Notes: generated by a model from the letters alone, not told the origin. A DNA stretch of 21,071 bases from Branchiostoma floridae (GCF_000003815.2 NC_049985.1:20474344-20495414), one strand, 5' to 3'. Shown: positions 9,038 through 17,971, counted from the stretch's first letter. Translations and numbers: made by a program.

Positions 9038-9610
9038 TACCAAATTTCAGGTAATCTGGTTGTAAAACGAGGGTACGGGAGCCAAAAATATAATATTATC
9101 AAAAATGGCCAAAAATCGCAAAATCAAGCACTTTGTTGTACTGTATGCCAAAATTGTTATTGAACCAATGTGTGCATATGTGTAGGGCACTCTTATACCA
9201 AATTTCAGGCCACTTGGTTGTAAAACCAGGGTACATGAGCCAAAAATGTCCTTTTTTGGTTGAAAAAAATGGCAAAAACTCGATCGCAAAATTAAGCATT
9301 TTGTTGTACCGTATGCCAAAACTGTAGTAAAATGTATGTGGACATATGACCAAGGTATCTCTGTACCAAATTTCAGGTCATTCGGCTGTAATACCAGGGT
9401 ACAGGGGGCCAAACTTGAAAATTGCCAAAAAAACTCAATAAAATCATTTTAAAGACAGATATAAAAAAAAATGAATAAAAGTCCCAGGGCCCACTCTACC
9501 CTTGTGCCAAATATCAAGTCATTCGGTCCAGGAACGACGGAGATAACGTGTTTTGAAGATTTGACAGGAGAAGAAGAAAGAAAGAAGAAACATTACGAAT
9601 GCAATATATT
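9038..9610. repeat. Tandem repeat of 158-168 bp units ending in a purine-rich tail
   Basis: Units begin TACCAAATTTCAGG at 9038, 9196 and 9364, with a weaker fourth start near 9505 (TGCCAAATATCAAG). Each runs on to GGTTGTAAAACCAGGGTAC and ATGGCAAAAA-like blocks. The array ends in a GAAGAAGAAAGAAAGAAG tail near 9570-9590, as in the 3' end of a retroposon. The long minus-strand frames here come from the repeat, not a gene. Confidence 0.75.
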
Positions 9611-10118
9611 TTACCATACCTATGGTATGCCTGAAATATAATAACTGGATGACTATAAAGGGGTTTTATGAAGAGACCATAAACAAGATTAACAGTACTA
9701 GTACCTGAGAAAAGATGGTGGTCGGTCTACATGAGATAGAAATGAAGATAGCAAGAGCTTTCAGTTTTGTTTTATAGAGGCACTGAAACAAGGCCCGTGG
9801 TCCCTACGATGATCAGAATGCTTTTGAAAACTACAAAACAGCCTCAAGAAAAACCAGACAAACCGTTTATACTTACAAGTCGTGGATGATTGCAGTCCAA
9901 GTATTAATTAGTAATATAAAAGCAAGCTTTATTGACACGTACAGTGACTTTTGTAAGGTAAAGTATTGATATGAAGAACTAAAGGAGTCGAAGTGGAGAC
10001 ACGCATTTGATGGAACATCCAGAGTAACGTAAGTAACTTCAATACCATGCATGTAAACTTGTAAACCAGGTATCAATAAATCTGTATTTCACGCATTAGA
10101 TCCAGACGAAGACCAGTC
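9611..10118. other. Intergenic, no gene seen
   Basis: AT-rich, with a small palindrome TACCATACCTATGGTATG near 9612. No exon is supported. It may hold the 5' flank of the SLC35G-like gene. Confidence 0.4.
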
Positions 10119-10252
10119 ATGAAACCAAAGCAGAAAAGTCGTGATGACTACATAGAGGTGACGAGACCCTGAAAAAACTATTCCACTCTTTAGATGACAA
10201 AAAGGCCGGTCAACAAGACGACGATGCTGCCTCGACCTTCCTTTACAACAAA
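10119..10252 (+). pseudogene. SLC35G-like exon 1 (N-terminal cytosolic segment)
   Basis: From ATG 10119 the frame reads MKPKQKSRDDYIEVTRP then stops. Another frame, open from 10148, reads RGDETLKKLFHSLDDKK and AGQQDDDAASTFLYNK up to a good donor, GTAAGA, at 10253, with the correct phase 0 for exon 2. So either a frameshift lies near 10145 or the true start is upstream in another exon. Assignment to the transporter rests on phase and position, not homology. Confidence 0.45.
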
Positions 10253-11252
10253 GTAAGACACGTGTATCTTTGCGTAGAAGCTGATTCGAACGATCACAGA
10301 CAAGCAATGCACTGTGCTATTTTGTACTTATCTCTAAGCAGATCCCTGTGGCGAAATTTTGATTGATGGTACTCGTACACTACTTAGGAAATTGATTATT
10401 TAAAAACAAACGTAATACACTGAGACTAATTCAAGTCCTGACTTCTGCTTGGAGATTGTCTTTGTTTGTCTCTAAGAGATAAGTTGGGAAAAATAGCCGT
10501 ATAAATGCAATGACCATGACTCAGCTAGAGAGCTGGTGTTTATGTACTCATGTTTGTTAATCAAGCAAATTGTCCTCCATGATTTTTGCAACCTTGAAAA
10601 TAGCTAGTTTTCTAATGTTACTTACCCACCCCATGGCGCCCCGTCATTATCAATCATAAATACTTGTCAAGTGCTAAGAATCATCCAACTCTTAAGGGAA
10701 GTCGTAATTCATAAGCCCATGCAGATGCATCAGCGCTATTTGATATGCTGATAGTTTAAAATAGATGATAAAGCTTTATGCGATGTTTACGATACCAAAC
10801 GTAAAGGAGTGTGATATGTACAAATGCTTTACGTTTGAACCAGCATTTGTAATCAGTGACACCTATAGCTGCATATATATAACTTTATTGCACAACAATT
10901 GTACGAGGTACAAAGTATGGCATCTACATAACTACAGTGCTATAACTTAACTTAAGGCTTATCTAAATAATACAGGAGTTGTAGTATGGGATAAGTTTCT
11001 TACAATCATTGGAAGCTTTTACAATCATTTGGGGAATTGCATATACAATGTGAACAAGTCAGATTTACCCTTAAGAAGTTTAGTCACCGAAACGGAAATA
11101 GAAAACAATAAGTGTGTAAAATGAGTACCTTTTTCAAATTGTAAAGCTATTTTTTATAAGGACGCATACATCAATTGACATTGCGTATTATAAGGTTCAA
11201 AAGTCAGTCCTTCTTTGGATTCATCTACCTTGGCGGTCATGTTGTTCCACAG
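10253..11252 (+). other. SLC35G-like intron 1
   Basis: A 1.0-kb AT-rich intron with donor GTAAGA and acceptor TTGTTCCACAG. No repeat or ORF of note. Confidence 0.45.
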
Positions 11253-11602
11253 AAACAGGTTGGTGTAGCGGCCTGTCTGATGTCCGCCATCATTGCCGGT
11301 ACTATCCCTTCAACCTCTCGGTACGTCCAGGACCGCGGCTATACGTCCTACCAGATCGTCTTCTTCAATGATTTGTTGATAAGTCTGGCTGCGCTGGGTG
11401 TCATCATCTACTACCGCGCGGGCATCCATGTTTCCAGTTACAAACAACGAGCACAGCTCATCATTCATGGAGCTTTCCAGTTCGTTAACCAGTTGCTCTT
11501 GGTTATGGCCTACCTGTACGTACCTCCTGCCAACGCAGAGAACGTTAAAATGCCAGCATTCCGGTCTTCGCCGCTATTGTGACAGGAATCTTTCTTCACG
11601 AG
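11253..11602 (+). pseudogene. SLC35G-like exon 2 (first EamA repeat)
   Basis: Reads KQVGVAACLMSAIIAGTIPS, TSRYVQDRGYTSYQ, IVFFNDLLISLAALGVIIYY, then QFVNQLLLVMAYLYVPPANA and ENV, and after a one-base frame change at AAAA (11547-11550) IPVFAAIVTGIFLHE up to donor GTGAGC. The motif LYVPPANAE...IPVFAAIVTGIF is the hallmark end of the first EamA repeat. At 350 bp between two phase-0 junctions the exon is one base short of a multiple of three, which independently supports a single-base loss. Confidence 0.8.
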
Positions 11603-12227
11603 GTGAGCATATTTACCAGTATTTGGGGCATTTGTTGATAGCTTCAGAAGAAACAACAATGGAATAAAGTATAAAAGAATGGTGACTCGCAGAATTTCTC
11701 GCCATATCCAAGAGGCGGCGGCACCATTTTTTAGTCGTGGGGGCGAAAATTTGTCATATCACTAAATCGAGGGCCGAAGGCCCTAGGCGTCGCGCCGGAG
11801 GCGTGACCCTTCTAGGGGGGTCCGGGGGCATGCACCCCGGAAAAATTTCAAATCTAAACCCTATGAAACGATATTTCCTGCATTTTGAGGGGGAAATTTT
11901 GCTGCCAGACATATTTTCACCAGTTTGAGCGGCTAATGCACAAGGTAGGTTCTGGGAGATTTTGAAATCTAGACCCTCTGAAACGCCATTTCCTGCATTT
12001 TGAGGGACAAATTTTGCTGACAGACTAAGCTGAATTTAATGACACTTCTAGTAGAGAAAACTATTTTTGAGGGCGACGACCCGCACCCCAACATATTTTG
12101 CACTACGTCGTCTTGATCCCCGAAGACGCAAACCGCCGTAAGGGATTTCTGGAGAAAATGTGAAATCAGGACACTTTAAATGCCATTTCCTGCATCTGAG
12201 GGGAACATTTTGCTTGCAAACAAAGCT

Positions 12228-12327
12228 NNNNNNNNNNNNNNNNNNNNNNNNNNNNNNNNNNNNNNNNNNNNNNNNNNNNNNNNNNNNNNNNNNNNNNNNN
12301 NNNNNNNNNNNNNNNNNNNNNNNNNNN
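12228..12327. other. Assembly gap (100 N)
   Basis: Exactly 100 N, a default-size gap, sitting between tandem repeat copies. Its true length is unknown. Confidence 0.99.
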
Positions 12328-12536
12328 TCCGGCAACATTTTCCCACCATGTCCAGTGCGCGAGTCCCCGCAAGGGGGGTCCTTGAAAATTCTGAAATCTG
12401 GACCCTCTGAAACGTCATCTCCTGCAATTTCAGCGGCAAATTTTGCCAATAGACTATCGAGATTTTATGAAATTTCCATAAGTGAAAATATACACAAGGG
12501 TTTCAGCTTAATATTGTGTGTTTCAGCTTATTTTAT

Positions 12537-12557
12537 CGTGGGGGCGACGCCCCCACG
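12537..12557. repeat. GC hairpin
   Basis: CGTGGGGGCG facing CGCCCCCACG around one base: a near-perfect 21-bp palindrome, part of the right end of the surrounding element. A second, imperfect one (GTGGGGGCG-ACCGCCCCCAC) follows at about 12571. Confidence 0.85.
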
Positions 12558-12946
12558 ATCTATTTTTTTGTGGGGGCGACCGCCCCCACTGCCCCCACGG
12601 TGCCGCCGCCACTGTATCCCATTGGCCGTCAATGCAATTGGCCTTCATTTTTAACCCGAACGGGGGCAGGTATCAACTTCCTGTCACCTTTGACTTACCA
12701 ATAACGTAACACATTCCGAAGATCTTTGCGAGTCACGGAAGCGGGTCAAATATTTCATTCAAAATTTGATCAGTCACAATCTTTTGTGTTAACATTTATC
12801 AATTCGCGTTCAATTTCTTTTAGTTTATTACTGACCAATAAAATAATCTTCTTGCCATAAAAGACTTAAAAAATGGGATGATACAAGAAAAGAAAAAGAA
12901 ATTCACTGCCTCTCTTAAACGAAAGTCTGTTCCTTCGTTCATTCAG

Positions 12947-13572
12947 ATTCCCTCTTTAGCCGTTATCTTCGGAAGCATCTGTAACATCATCGGGGTGATA
13001 CTTCTTGGTTACGGGAGCTTTTACGAGGAGCTGTCACACACAGAACCACCCGCAGAACGCGCCGCTCAGGGATTCGGCCTGGCCATGGCTTCAGCAGTCA
13101 TGGCATCCTTCCTCAACACGAACGTAAGAAGTCTTCTCCAAAACGCCAACGTTCCGAAAAGACTGTTACTTGCCTGCGCTCATAGTCTTGTTAACCCTTT
13201 GGCAGGTGAAATGGCTTGTATCTTCAGTTCAACTTGGCAACAGTTCAACTCAACACCGTATTGTCTGGTGTTTTAGTTGTGAATGTGACAACAAATGGGG
13301 TATTCATAGCACTTTCATACGCTGGTCTGGAGTTTGTAGAAGTGAACACGAAAGCGTTTTGCAACAGGTGCATGACCGCTTTGTCTGCATATTTTCTCCA
13401 GTGGGCGATTTTAGGATTAACACCGACTACATTCGAAGTTATAGGAGTACTCTGTATCGTTGCAGGGACATCAGCAGTACTCATTTTGGGGTTGCTAGAA
13501 CGTTGGAAAGAAAGGAAACGTGTATTTCCTGTTGCTAAAATGGTTTTCAATGATAAAGACATCGCAGAGTAA
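12947..13572 (+). pseudogene. SLC35G-like exon 3 (second EamA repeat and C terminus)
   Basis: The acceptor CGTTCATTCAG is followed in phase 0 by IPSLAVIFGSICNIIGVILL, then AAQGFGLAMASAVMASFLNT and NVRSLLQNANVPKRLLL. The frame then changes: PALIVLLTLWQVKWL (frame of 13170) and YLQFNLATVQLNTVLSG, VLVVNVTTNGVFIALSYAG, VNTKAFCNRCMTALSAYFLQ, TFEVIGVLCIVAGTSAVLIL and a basic tail ending at TAA 13572. The loop and helix between KRLLL and KWLYL look about 15 residues shorter than usual for the family. At 626 bp the exon is two bases over a multiple of three, consistent with the shifts. Confidence 0.8.
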
Positions 13573-13794
13573 TGACATCAACTGTTGTATAGCCACTCTT
13601 ACTGTCAGTCTTGCTCATTACTTTTACAAGAGACTATATAGCATGGTATGTGTAGTGTCTTTGCTGTAATTTCCAAACATTTCTTGTGTACTGTTATATA
13701 CATGTATTTACAAATTGGGGTTACCCCATGTCGGTATGTTCCTTGTTCTGCCTAGTAGCACAAAGAAAAAAAAATGTACTTGCTGATTCGATAT
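13573..13794. other. 3' flank of the SLC35G-like gene
   Basis: AT-rich sequence with no AATAAA found in the first few hundred bases and no exon. Confidence 0.4.
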
Positions 13795-13912
13795 AATAGC
13801 AGGGTATATTGCCCATAGTATTGTCCTGTGACCATTGCTTTTCCTCTTGTATATAAACTACTTGCCAGACCAGCTAGATTCAAGTGTGAGGTTATTCGCC
13901 GATGATTGTCTA
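13795..13912 (+). mobile_element. Non-LTR retrotransposon fragment (reverse transcriptase, FADD box)
   Basis: From about 13795 the plus strand reads IVL, a stop where glycine is expected, then PLLFLLYINYLPDQLDSS and VRLFADDCL. PLLFLLYIN-LP and FADD are the signature of the jockey/CR1/L2-type reverse transcriptase palm, with the two catalytic Asp in FADD at 13901-13906. Only about 38 residues survive, cut off abruptly at 13912, where the next repeat begins. It is a dead fragment. Confidence 0.8.
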
Positions 13913-13913
13913 C

Positions 13914-14640
13914 ATTCCATGATAGGACTTTCAATCTTCTCACATGTGTAACTGAGTAAGAGAGAAATATCAATAGATATTGATTATGCAAATGAGGACC
14001 TTATTTGCATAATTAATAGGAAAATGTGAACGTGTTGACGGATCGTCATAACTTTTGGTATGTAGATAGCTTAATTGAAGACTTACATGATGGCATACTA
14101 CTTATGTAAATCAACAGCTAATTTGCATAATTAATGAGGAAAGTTTATAAATCCACTGCATTCCATGATAGGACTTTCAAACTTGTCACATATGTAGCTG
14201 AGAAAGAGATAAATGCCAATGCATATTAATTATGCAAATGACCTAATTTGCATAATTATTGAGAAAAATTAATGTGTTGACGGATATCCACAATGTTTGG
14301 TATATAGATAGCCTAAGTGAAGACTTACATAATGAGATACGAATTATGCAAATTAACAGCTAATTTTCATAATTAATTAGAATATACCATTACAGCAGTT
14401 TCAATGTGTCTCTTGTCCCTGATATGATATGGTGTTGACATCGGGGTGGTAGATTGATTTTAGCGTCATGACAAAGTGGGCAAGTTTCAGCTCCCTAACA
14501 TTTAATTTTGGATCTACTGGGGCATTTTTGTCAAGACATTCCAATGAAGATAACTGCAGAAAGGAACGACGGATTTTCATCATTTTAGGCATGCAGGTAG
14601 CTAAGTCAAGGATGTTTATAATAACAAAGACTAATGATTA
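13914..14640. repeat. Tandem 246-bp octamer-rich repeat
   Basis: Two clear copies start TTCCATGATAGGACTTTCAA at 13914 and 14160. Each carries ATTATGCAAAT facing ATTTGCATAAT across a short spacer, then GTGTTGACGGAT and TTTGGTAT-TAGATAGC-TAA-TGAAGACTTACAT. A degenerate third GACGGATTTTCATCATTTTAGG is at about 14568. The octamer ATGCAAAT occurs in both orientations. It is probably a dispersed repeat family; the same ATTATGCAAAT occurs again near 18921. Confidence 0.8.
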
Positions 14641-14832
14641 GGTTTGGGGCCCCCTAGTATGTCATTTGCATAACATTTACAAAAGCTCTTAATATTTCAT
14701 GGAGGTATGAGGTCGTCGAACTCTAGTTGATAAGAGTTTGTGTGACTTTATGAAATTACATATAAGATAAAATGTAAGGAGTAACACTTATATGTCAGAC
14801 ATCATTCTACATACTAACAAACCTGGTTTTTA

Positions 14833-15259
14833 CAACAACAGTGCAGCAATGAATGATGTAGGATATGNNNNNNNNNNNNNNNNNNNNNNNNNNNNNNNNN
14901 NNNNNNNNNNNNNNNNNNNNNNNNNNNNNNNNNNNNNNNNNNNNNNNNNNNNNNNNNNNNNNNNNNNNNNNNNNNNNNNNNNNNNNNNNNNNNNNNNNNN
15001 NNNNNNNNNNNNNNNNNNNNNNNNNNNNNNNNNNNNNNNNNNNNNNNNNNNNNNNNNNNNNNNNNNNNNNNNNNNNNNNNNNNNNNNNNNNNNNNNNNNN
15101 NNNNNNNNNNNNNNNNNNNNNNNNNNNNNNNNNNNNNNNNNNNNNNNNNNNNNNNNNNNNNNNNNNNNNNNNNNNNNNNNNNNNNNNNNNNNNNNNNNNN
15201 NNNNNNNNNNNAAATGATTAAAATCATTGGCTACATCATTCATTGCTGCACTGTTGTTG
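14833..15259. repeat. 29-bp perfect inverted repeat around an assembly gap
   Basis: Positions 14833-14861 (CAACAACAGTGCAGCAATGA and on to GATGTAG) are exactly the reverse complement of 15231-15259. The interval includes 344 N. The arms could be the outer parts of a larger foldback element whose centre failed to assemble. Confidence 0.85.
14868..15211. other. Assembly gap (344 N)
   Basis: A run of N inside the inverted repeat. The long apparent frames across it carry no information. Confidence 0.99.
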
Positions 15260-15633
15260 CGGACAGACAGAAGTGGATAAGACTTGTGACCGACTGCACA
15301 GCAGCCGACCGATGATGATGACATCATTCAAGTATAAGTGGACGTGCCTTTGGGACATTTAAAACGTAGCATTTTACACCAGGTCAGATAGAAAGCGTAG
15401 AAAGCATCGAGCAATGGTAACGTTTGTTACAGTCATTTCTGTATAACATTTCAGGAAGACTTGTTGCTGTCCCGGTCATATTCGCTAGTTGACGTGCTTT
15501 AGTCATTAGGGACATTAAACAACAGGGTCTAGTGATGTTTTACGATGGTACCTGTCTCTCTGTGTGTATGTGTGCGTACAGGAATGTGTATTTGTGTTTG
15601 TAATCTGTTATCATTGCAATCAATGTAATCACT

Positions 15634-15647
15634 GTTACCATGGCAAT
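15634..15647. promoter_or_regulatory. Near-perfect RFX X-box motif
   Basis: GTTACCATGGCAAT, 13 of 14 positions of the palindromic X-box. No adjacent gene start is evident, so function is doubtful. Confidence 0.3.
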
Positions 15648-15986
15648 ACATGTCCGATGTAAACAATAGCAGCAAGCTGTTGAGGCTGATCATGAATATT
15701 AATATAAACCAGTTATCAGTTATGAACTAGCTTTGCCACATCGCAAATATATCATTGAAATGCCATCAAATGGTTGTTAACTTTGAATAACATTATTATA
15801 TTGTTAATTCTCATCTAAGTTCGTATTAAAAGTTGGACAGATAGACAAATGTGAAGTTTGAATAAACAGTATACGTAGAGGTCTTATACACGGACTTCAG
15901 AGGCGGATGGAGACATTCAGTATGATCAACACGCTCCCTTGCGAACTGCTACTGAACTCCCAGCATCGTAATTCAGTATTGCTTAC

Positions 15987-16040
15987 CTTCATCTACAGCA
16001 CAGGTGACCATGCTATTATTTGGGAAAGGCTGACAAGCCG
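15987..16040 (-). CDS. Candidate internal exon, unknown gene
   Basis: 54 bp between acceptor GTGATCAG and a strong donor GTAAGC. In the one open frame it reads ACQPFPNNSMVTCAVDE. Two cysteines nine residues apart and an NNS sequon suggest a cysteine-rich extracellular module, but the piece is too short to assign. It lies beyond the stop exon of the neighbouring minus-strand gene, so it would belong to another gene, or be chance. Confidence 0.25.
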
Positions 16041-16422
16041 CTGATCACTGAGAACCTCTGAATAGAATTGATAATTCCTTCCGAGCGATATATGAATAAT
16101 GCCTATCTATACGTGTATCCATTCGTACTAGACAATCAACTCTATTATGTAATGAAAAGATGAAAAGTTTTTTTGAATCTATGCCACCTATATAGCTACA
16201 ATCGACTCACGAGGCGAATTCGAAAACGCTTCCTGTGCTTGAGTTTGCGTATACGCTGCGTATACCTCCCTTACTTCCCTTTACTTCAACCTCACATGAC
16301 AGTCCGGGTAGATGCAGATGGTTATGAAATTTCCGTTCACCCCATGATTACGCCTTGTAGATCACGTAGATCACCAGATCTTTAGAATACACCTGGTGGC
16401 GTCTGTCTATCACAGACGTTTC

Positions 16423-16560
16423 TCAGATGCTTTCTGCCTGGGTCTCGTTCAGCACATTCTCCGACTCGTGCATGCTGCTGCGCACAGACAGACCGCCAGG
16501 TGTCGCTCGGGCTCTCCACTGTCTCAGGTTGTCCTTAGGAGGTGGAGTTGGAGCCCCAAT
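16423..16560 (-). CDS. Last exon of an unidentified protein (cytoplasmic-type C-terminal tail)
   Basis: 46 codons including TGA, read in phase 0 after acceptor TATGGTCAAG: IGAPTPPPKDNLRQWRARAT, PGGLSVRSSMHESENVLNET and QAESI. The neighbouring upstream exon (16991-16849) ends in phase 0, so the two fuse into one frame. The composition (proline and serine rich, mixed charge, no hydrophobic run) is that of an intracellular tail or disordered region. The antisense frame also stays open but has no splice-site support. The protein family is not recognised. Confidence 0.6.
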   Translation of the reverse strand: MGAPTPPPKDNLRQWRARATPGGLSVRSSMHESENVLNETQAESI

Positions 16561-16848
16561 CTTGACCATAGAAATTGAGACACACATTTAGATTAAGGTG
16601 CAGGATAAGAAAAATGGTGACTTAACCTCAATGCGACTTGGCGAGTCTTGTGCCCCTTCGGGGATATATTTGTACGAATAGACGGACGTAATATATAGCG
16701 ATTAAAACCATAAAAGTTAGGAATGTGGAGAAAACATACGCTATGTCGATTCTGACGGTAAACGTTAAACGTCTAAACGTCGAAGGATGCTGTCAAGATA
16801 CATGAATTAATTTGAACCAACTATACTCAAAACAAAGGTTCGTCTCAC

Positions 16849-16991
16849 CACAATGTACTCAGTGTACTCGGTGAAGTCGGTGTCCATAGTAGTCTCTTCT
16901 GGTATGTCGTCACGTGACCGGATGTCCTCCCCGTCCGGACGATGCCGCTCCACAGTAGCGTACGGAGGCAGCGCGGTGACATGTGCCAGAC
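16849..16991 (-). CDS. Penultimate exon of the same unidentified protein
   Basis: 143 bp between acceptor GATATAACCAG and donor GTGAGACG. After two bases of a split codon it reads LAHVTALPPYATVERHRPDG, EDIRSRDDIPEETTMDTDFT and EYTEYIV. It is strongly acidic and carries Tyr motifs PPYATV and EYIVI (the second completed by the first residue of the last exon), both of Y-x-x-hydrophobic type as used for adaptor or SH2-domain binding. A single-pass receptor or adhesion protein would fit. A possible membrane-entry segment, PDSVKNSVPVWLIISI, is seen upstream at 17087-17038 but its frame stops. No family assigned. Confidence 0.6.
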
Positions 16992-17272
16992 CTGGTTATA
17001 TCATATCTAGTTATACCTAGTTATATCATAACAATATCGATGGAAATGATAAGCCATACAGGAACAGAATTCTTCACTGAGTCCGGCCTGTGGGGATAGA
17101 GGAGAGCACCGGAGCTAACAAACATTAGGCCGCAGCAAGTAAGTTATTATAAGTCTTATGAAAAAAAAAAGACAAGATTTTGGGAAAGTATGTTGTGTGG
17201 TAGCCTAGTGTTGTACTTGTAGAAGTGACATTTGTGAGGTAGCCATGACTGTAGTTATAGAAGTGAAACCAG

Positions 17273-17415
17273 CTGGATACTTGTAAAAGTGGCACCACTA
17301 TGGATGTTATGAGTACAGTTGCCAACTTGTTAAGTAACACCAGTCTACTGAACCCTAGTTCCAGTAACTTTACTACACTAGTTCACGTCTTGAATACAGG
17401 AATGAATGATTTATT
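17273..17415 (+). CDS. Candidate exon X of a glycoprotein-like unknown gene
   Basis: From acceptor GTGAAACCAG the frame reads LDTCKSGTTMDVMSTVANLL, SNTSLLNPSSSNFTTLVHVL and NTGMNDL, ending TT before donor GTCAGT. It is helical, amphipathic and carries N-glycosylation sequons NTS and NFT. The pattern of MSTVANLL...VLNTGMNDL recalls the helical stalk (GAIN or REJ region) of adhesion receptors and polycystins, but this is only a resemblance. Phase 2 matches exon Y. Medium-low confidence because no homologue is recognised. Confidence 0.4.
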
Positions 17416-17464
17416 GTCAGTGCTACCATGTTTTGTCACTTCAACTCTTGTTACAGCGTTTACA

Positions 17465-17817
17465 CCCCCCGAAACTCCTTCAGCTTTTCCCCCTACCCGT
17501 TCACCTTTTCCCCCGGACTTCCCCTTGACCCCCGCTATAATTCATCTGTGCCCCCGTCGTTCTTCTTTTCCCCCCGTGTACTAGTGATTCCGCTTTTCCC
17601 CCGCCCTTCCGCTTGTCCCCCAATGGCCGCCGTCAACCCGAATTGCATGTAGTCGACACGAAAACCGCTCAGAAAGTAACAATAACGGCTGCGCCACGAA
17701 ACATGAAATAGCCTATTCTCTGGGAAACATTCCTGGCCACCTCTCTGCCCAGTGGCGTTGTACACGTACAAATCGCGCCCAATCTTGAGAACACTTCTGA
17801 AAACTTGTCTGTGGTGA
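17465..17817 (+). repeat. Left arm of a large inverted repeat with C-tract array
   Basis: About 350 bp that recurs as its reverse complement at 18358-18700 with roughly 90 percent identity by eye. The outer part holds seven copies of a motif of the type CTTTTCCCCC (G-rich on the other strand: GGGGG then two or three bases then AAG). The inner part includes the exon Y acceptor and 65 bp of exon Y. A 6-bp insertion (ACGTGT-type) distinguishes this arm from the other. Confidence 0.85.
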
Positions 17818-17971
17818 TAAACTTGATTTGTACCCGTTTCATCACGCAGAGAGAATTGCTGTCAACTTTGAAGGTTGATGAAACGTCAAATCAACCTAAA
17901 CTATCCGGTCTTACAATTAACGTTACAAACAGTGACAACTATTGCCAGTTCATTATAATAAGAAACAACAG
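17753..17971 (+). CDS. Candidate exon Y of the same unknown gene
   Basis: The acceptor CCACCTCTCTGCCCAG is strong, the donor is GTATTA. One base completes Phe from exon X, then GVVHVQIAPNLENTSENLSV, VINLICTRFITQRELLSTLK, VDETSNQPKLSGLTINVTNS and DNYCQFIIIRNN. Three more sequons (NTS, NLS, NVT) and two cysteines point to an extracellular or luminal domain. There is no internal ATG. The first 65 bp of the exon, with its acceptor region, are repeated inverted at 18358-18425, where the acceptor AG has become TG. Family unknown. Confidence 0.4.

Larger units (their letters stand above)
11711..12613. mobile_element. GC-rich inverted-repeat element with internal tandem repeats, in SLC35G-like intron 2
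   Basis: Ends are inverted: GGCGGCGGCACC at 11714-11725 and GGTGCCGCCGCC at 12599-12610, each followed inward by a CGTGGGGGCG block. Inside, a unit containing GACCCTCTGAAACG, CATTTCCTGCATTTTGAGGG and AAATTTTGCTGACAGAC occurs at least four times (about 11845, 11960, 12155 and 12383), plus a GGGGGGTCCGGGGGCATGC block. The gap at 12228-12327 lies within this array. No transposase is seen; target duplication is unclear (TATCC may be shared by both flanks). Confidence 0.7.
10119..13572 (+). pseudogene. SLC35G-like EamA/DMT transporter, three exons, frameshifted
   Basis: This reads as a member of the drug/metabolite transporter (EamA) family close to SLC35G: multi-pass membrane proteins with two EamA repeats, substrates mostly unknown. 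Exon 1 (to 10252) is a cytosolic acidic N terminus, exon 2 (11253-11602) holds the first EamA repeat, and exon 3 (12947-13572) holds the second repeat and the C terminus. All introns are phase 0. Three or more reading-frame breaks are present: one near 10145 in exon 1, one at the A-run 11547-11550 in exon 2, and one or two between 13155 and 13217 in exon 3. Exon lengths (350 and 626) are not multiples of three although both ends are phase 0. A young pseudogene is the simplest reading; base errors in a draft assembly are the alternative. Confidence 0.75.
15260..16422. other. Largely non-coding stretch
   Basis: Contains a near-perfect X-box (15634-15647) and one weak candidate exon (15987-16040), listed separately. 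The part nearest 16422 is expected to be 3' UTR of the minus-strand gene whose stop codon is at 16423. No AATAAA was found on that strand. Confidence 0.4.

Noticed and set aside
9047-9412. 121-codon minus-strand ORF
   Set aside because: It is made of the 158-168 bp tandem repeat; the same peptide block recurs with the period of the repeat.
13216-13225. A 20-bp intron (GTGAAATGG...CTTCAG) to explain the frame change in the SLC35G-like exon 3
   Set aside because: Far shorter than any usual animal intron; an indel explains the shift better.
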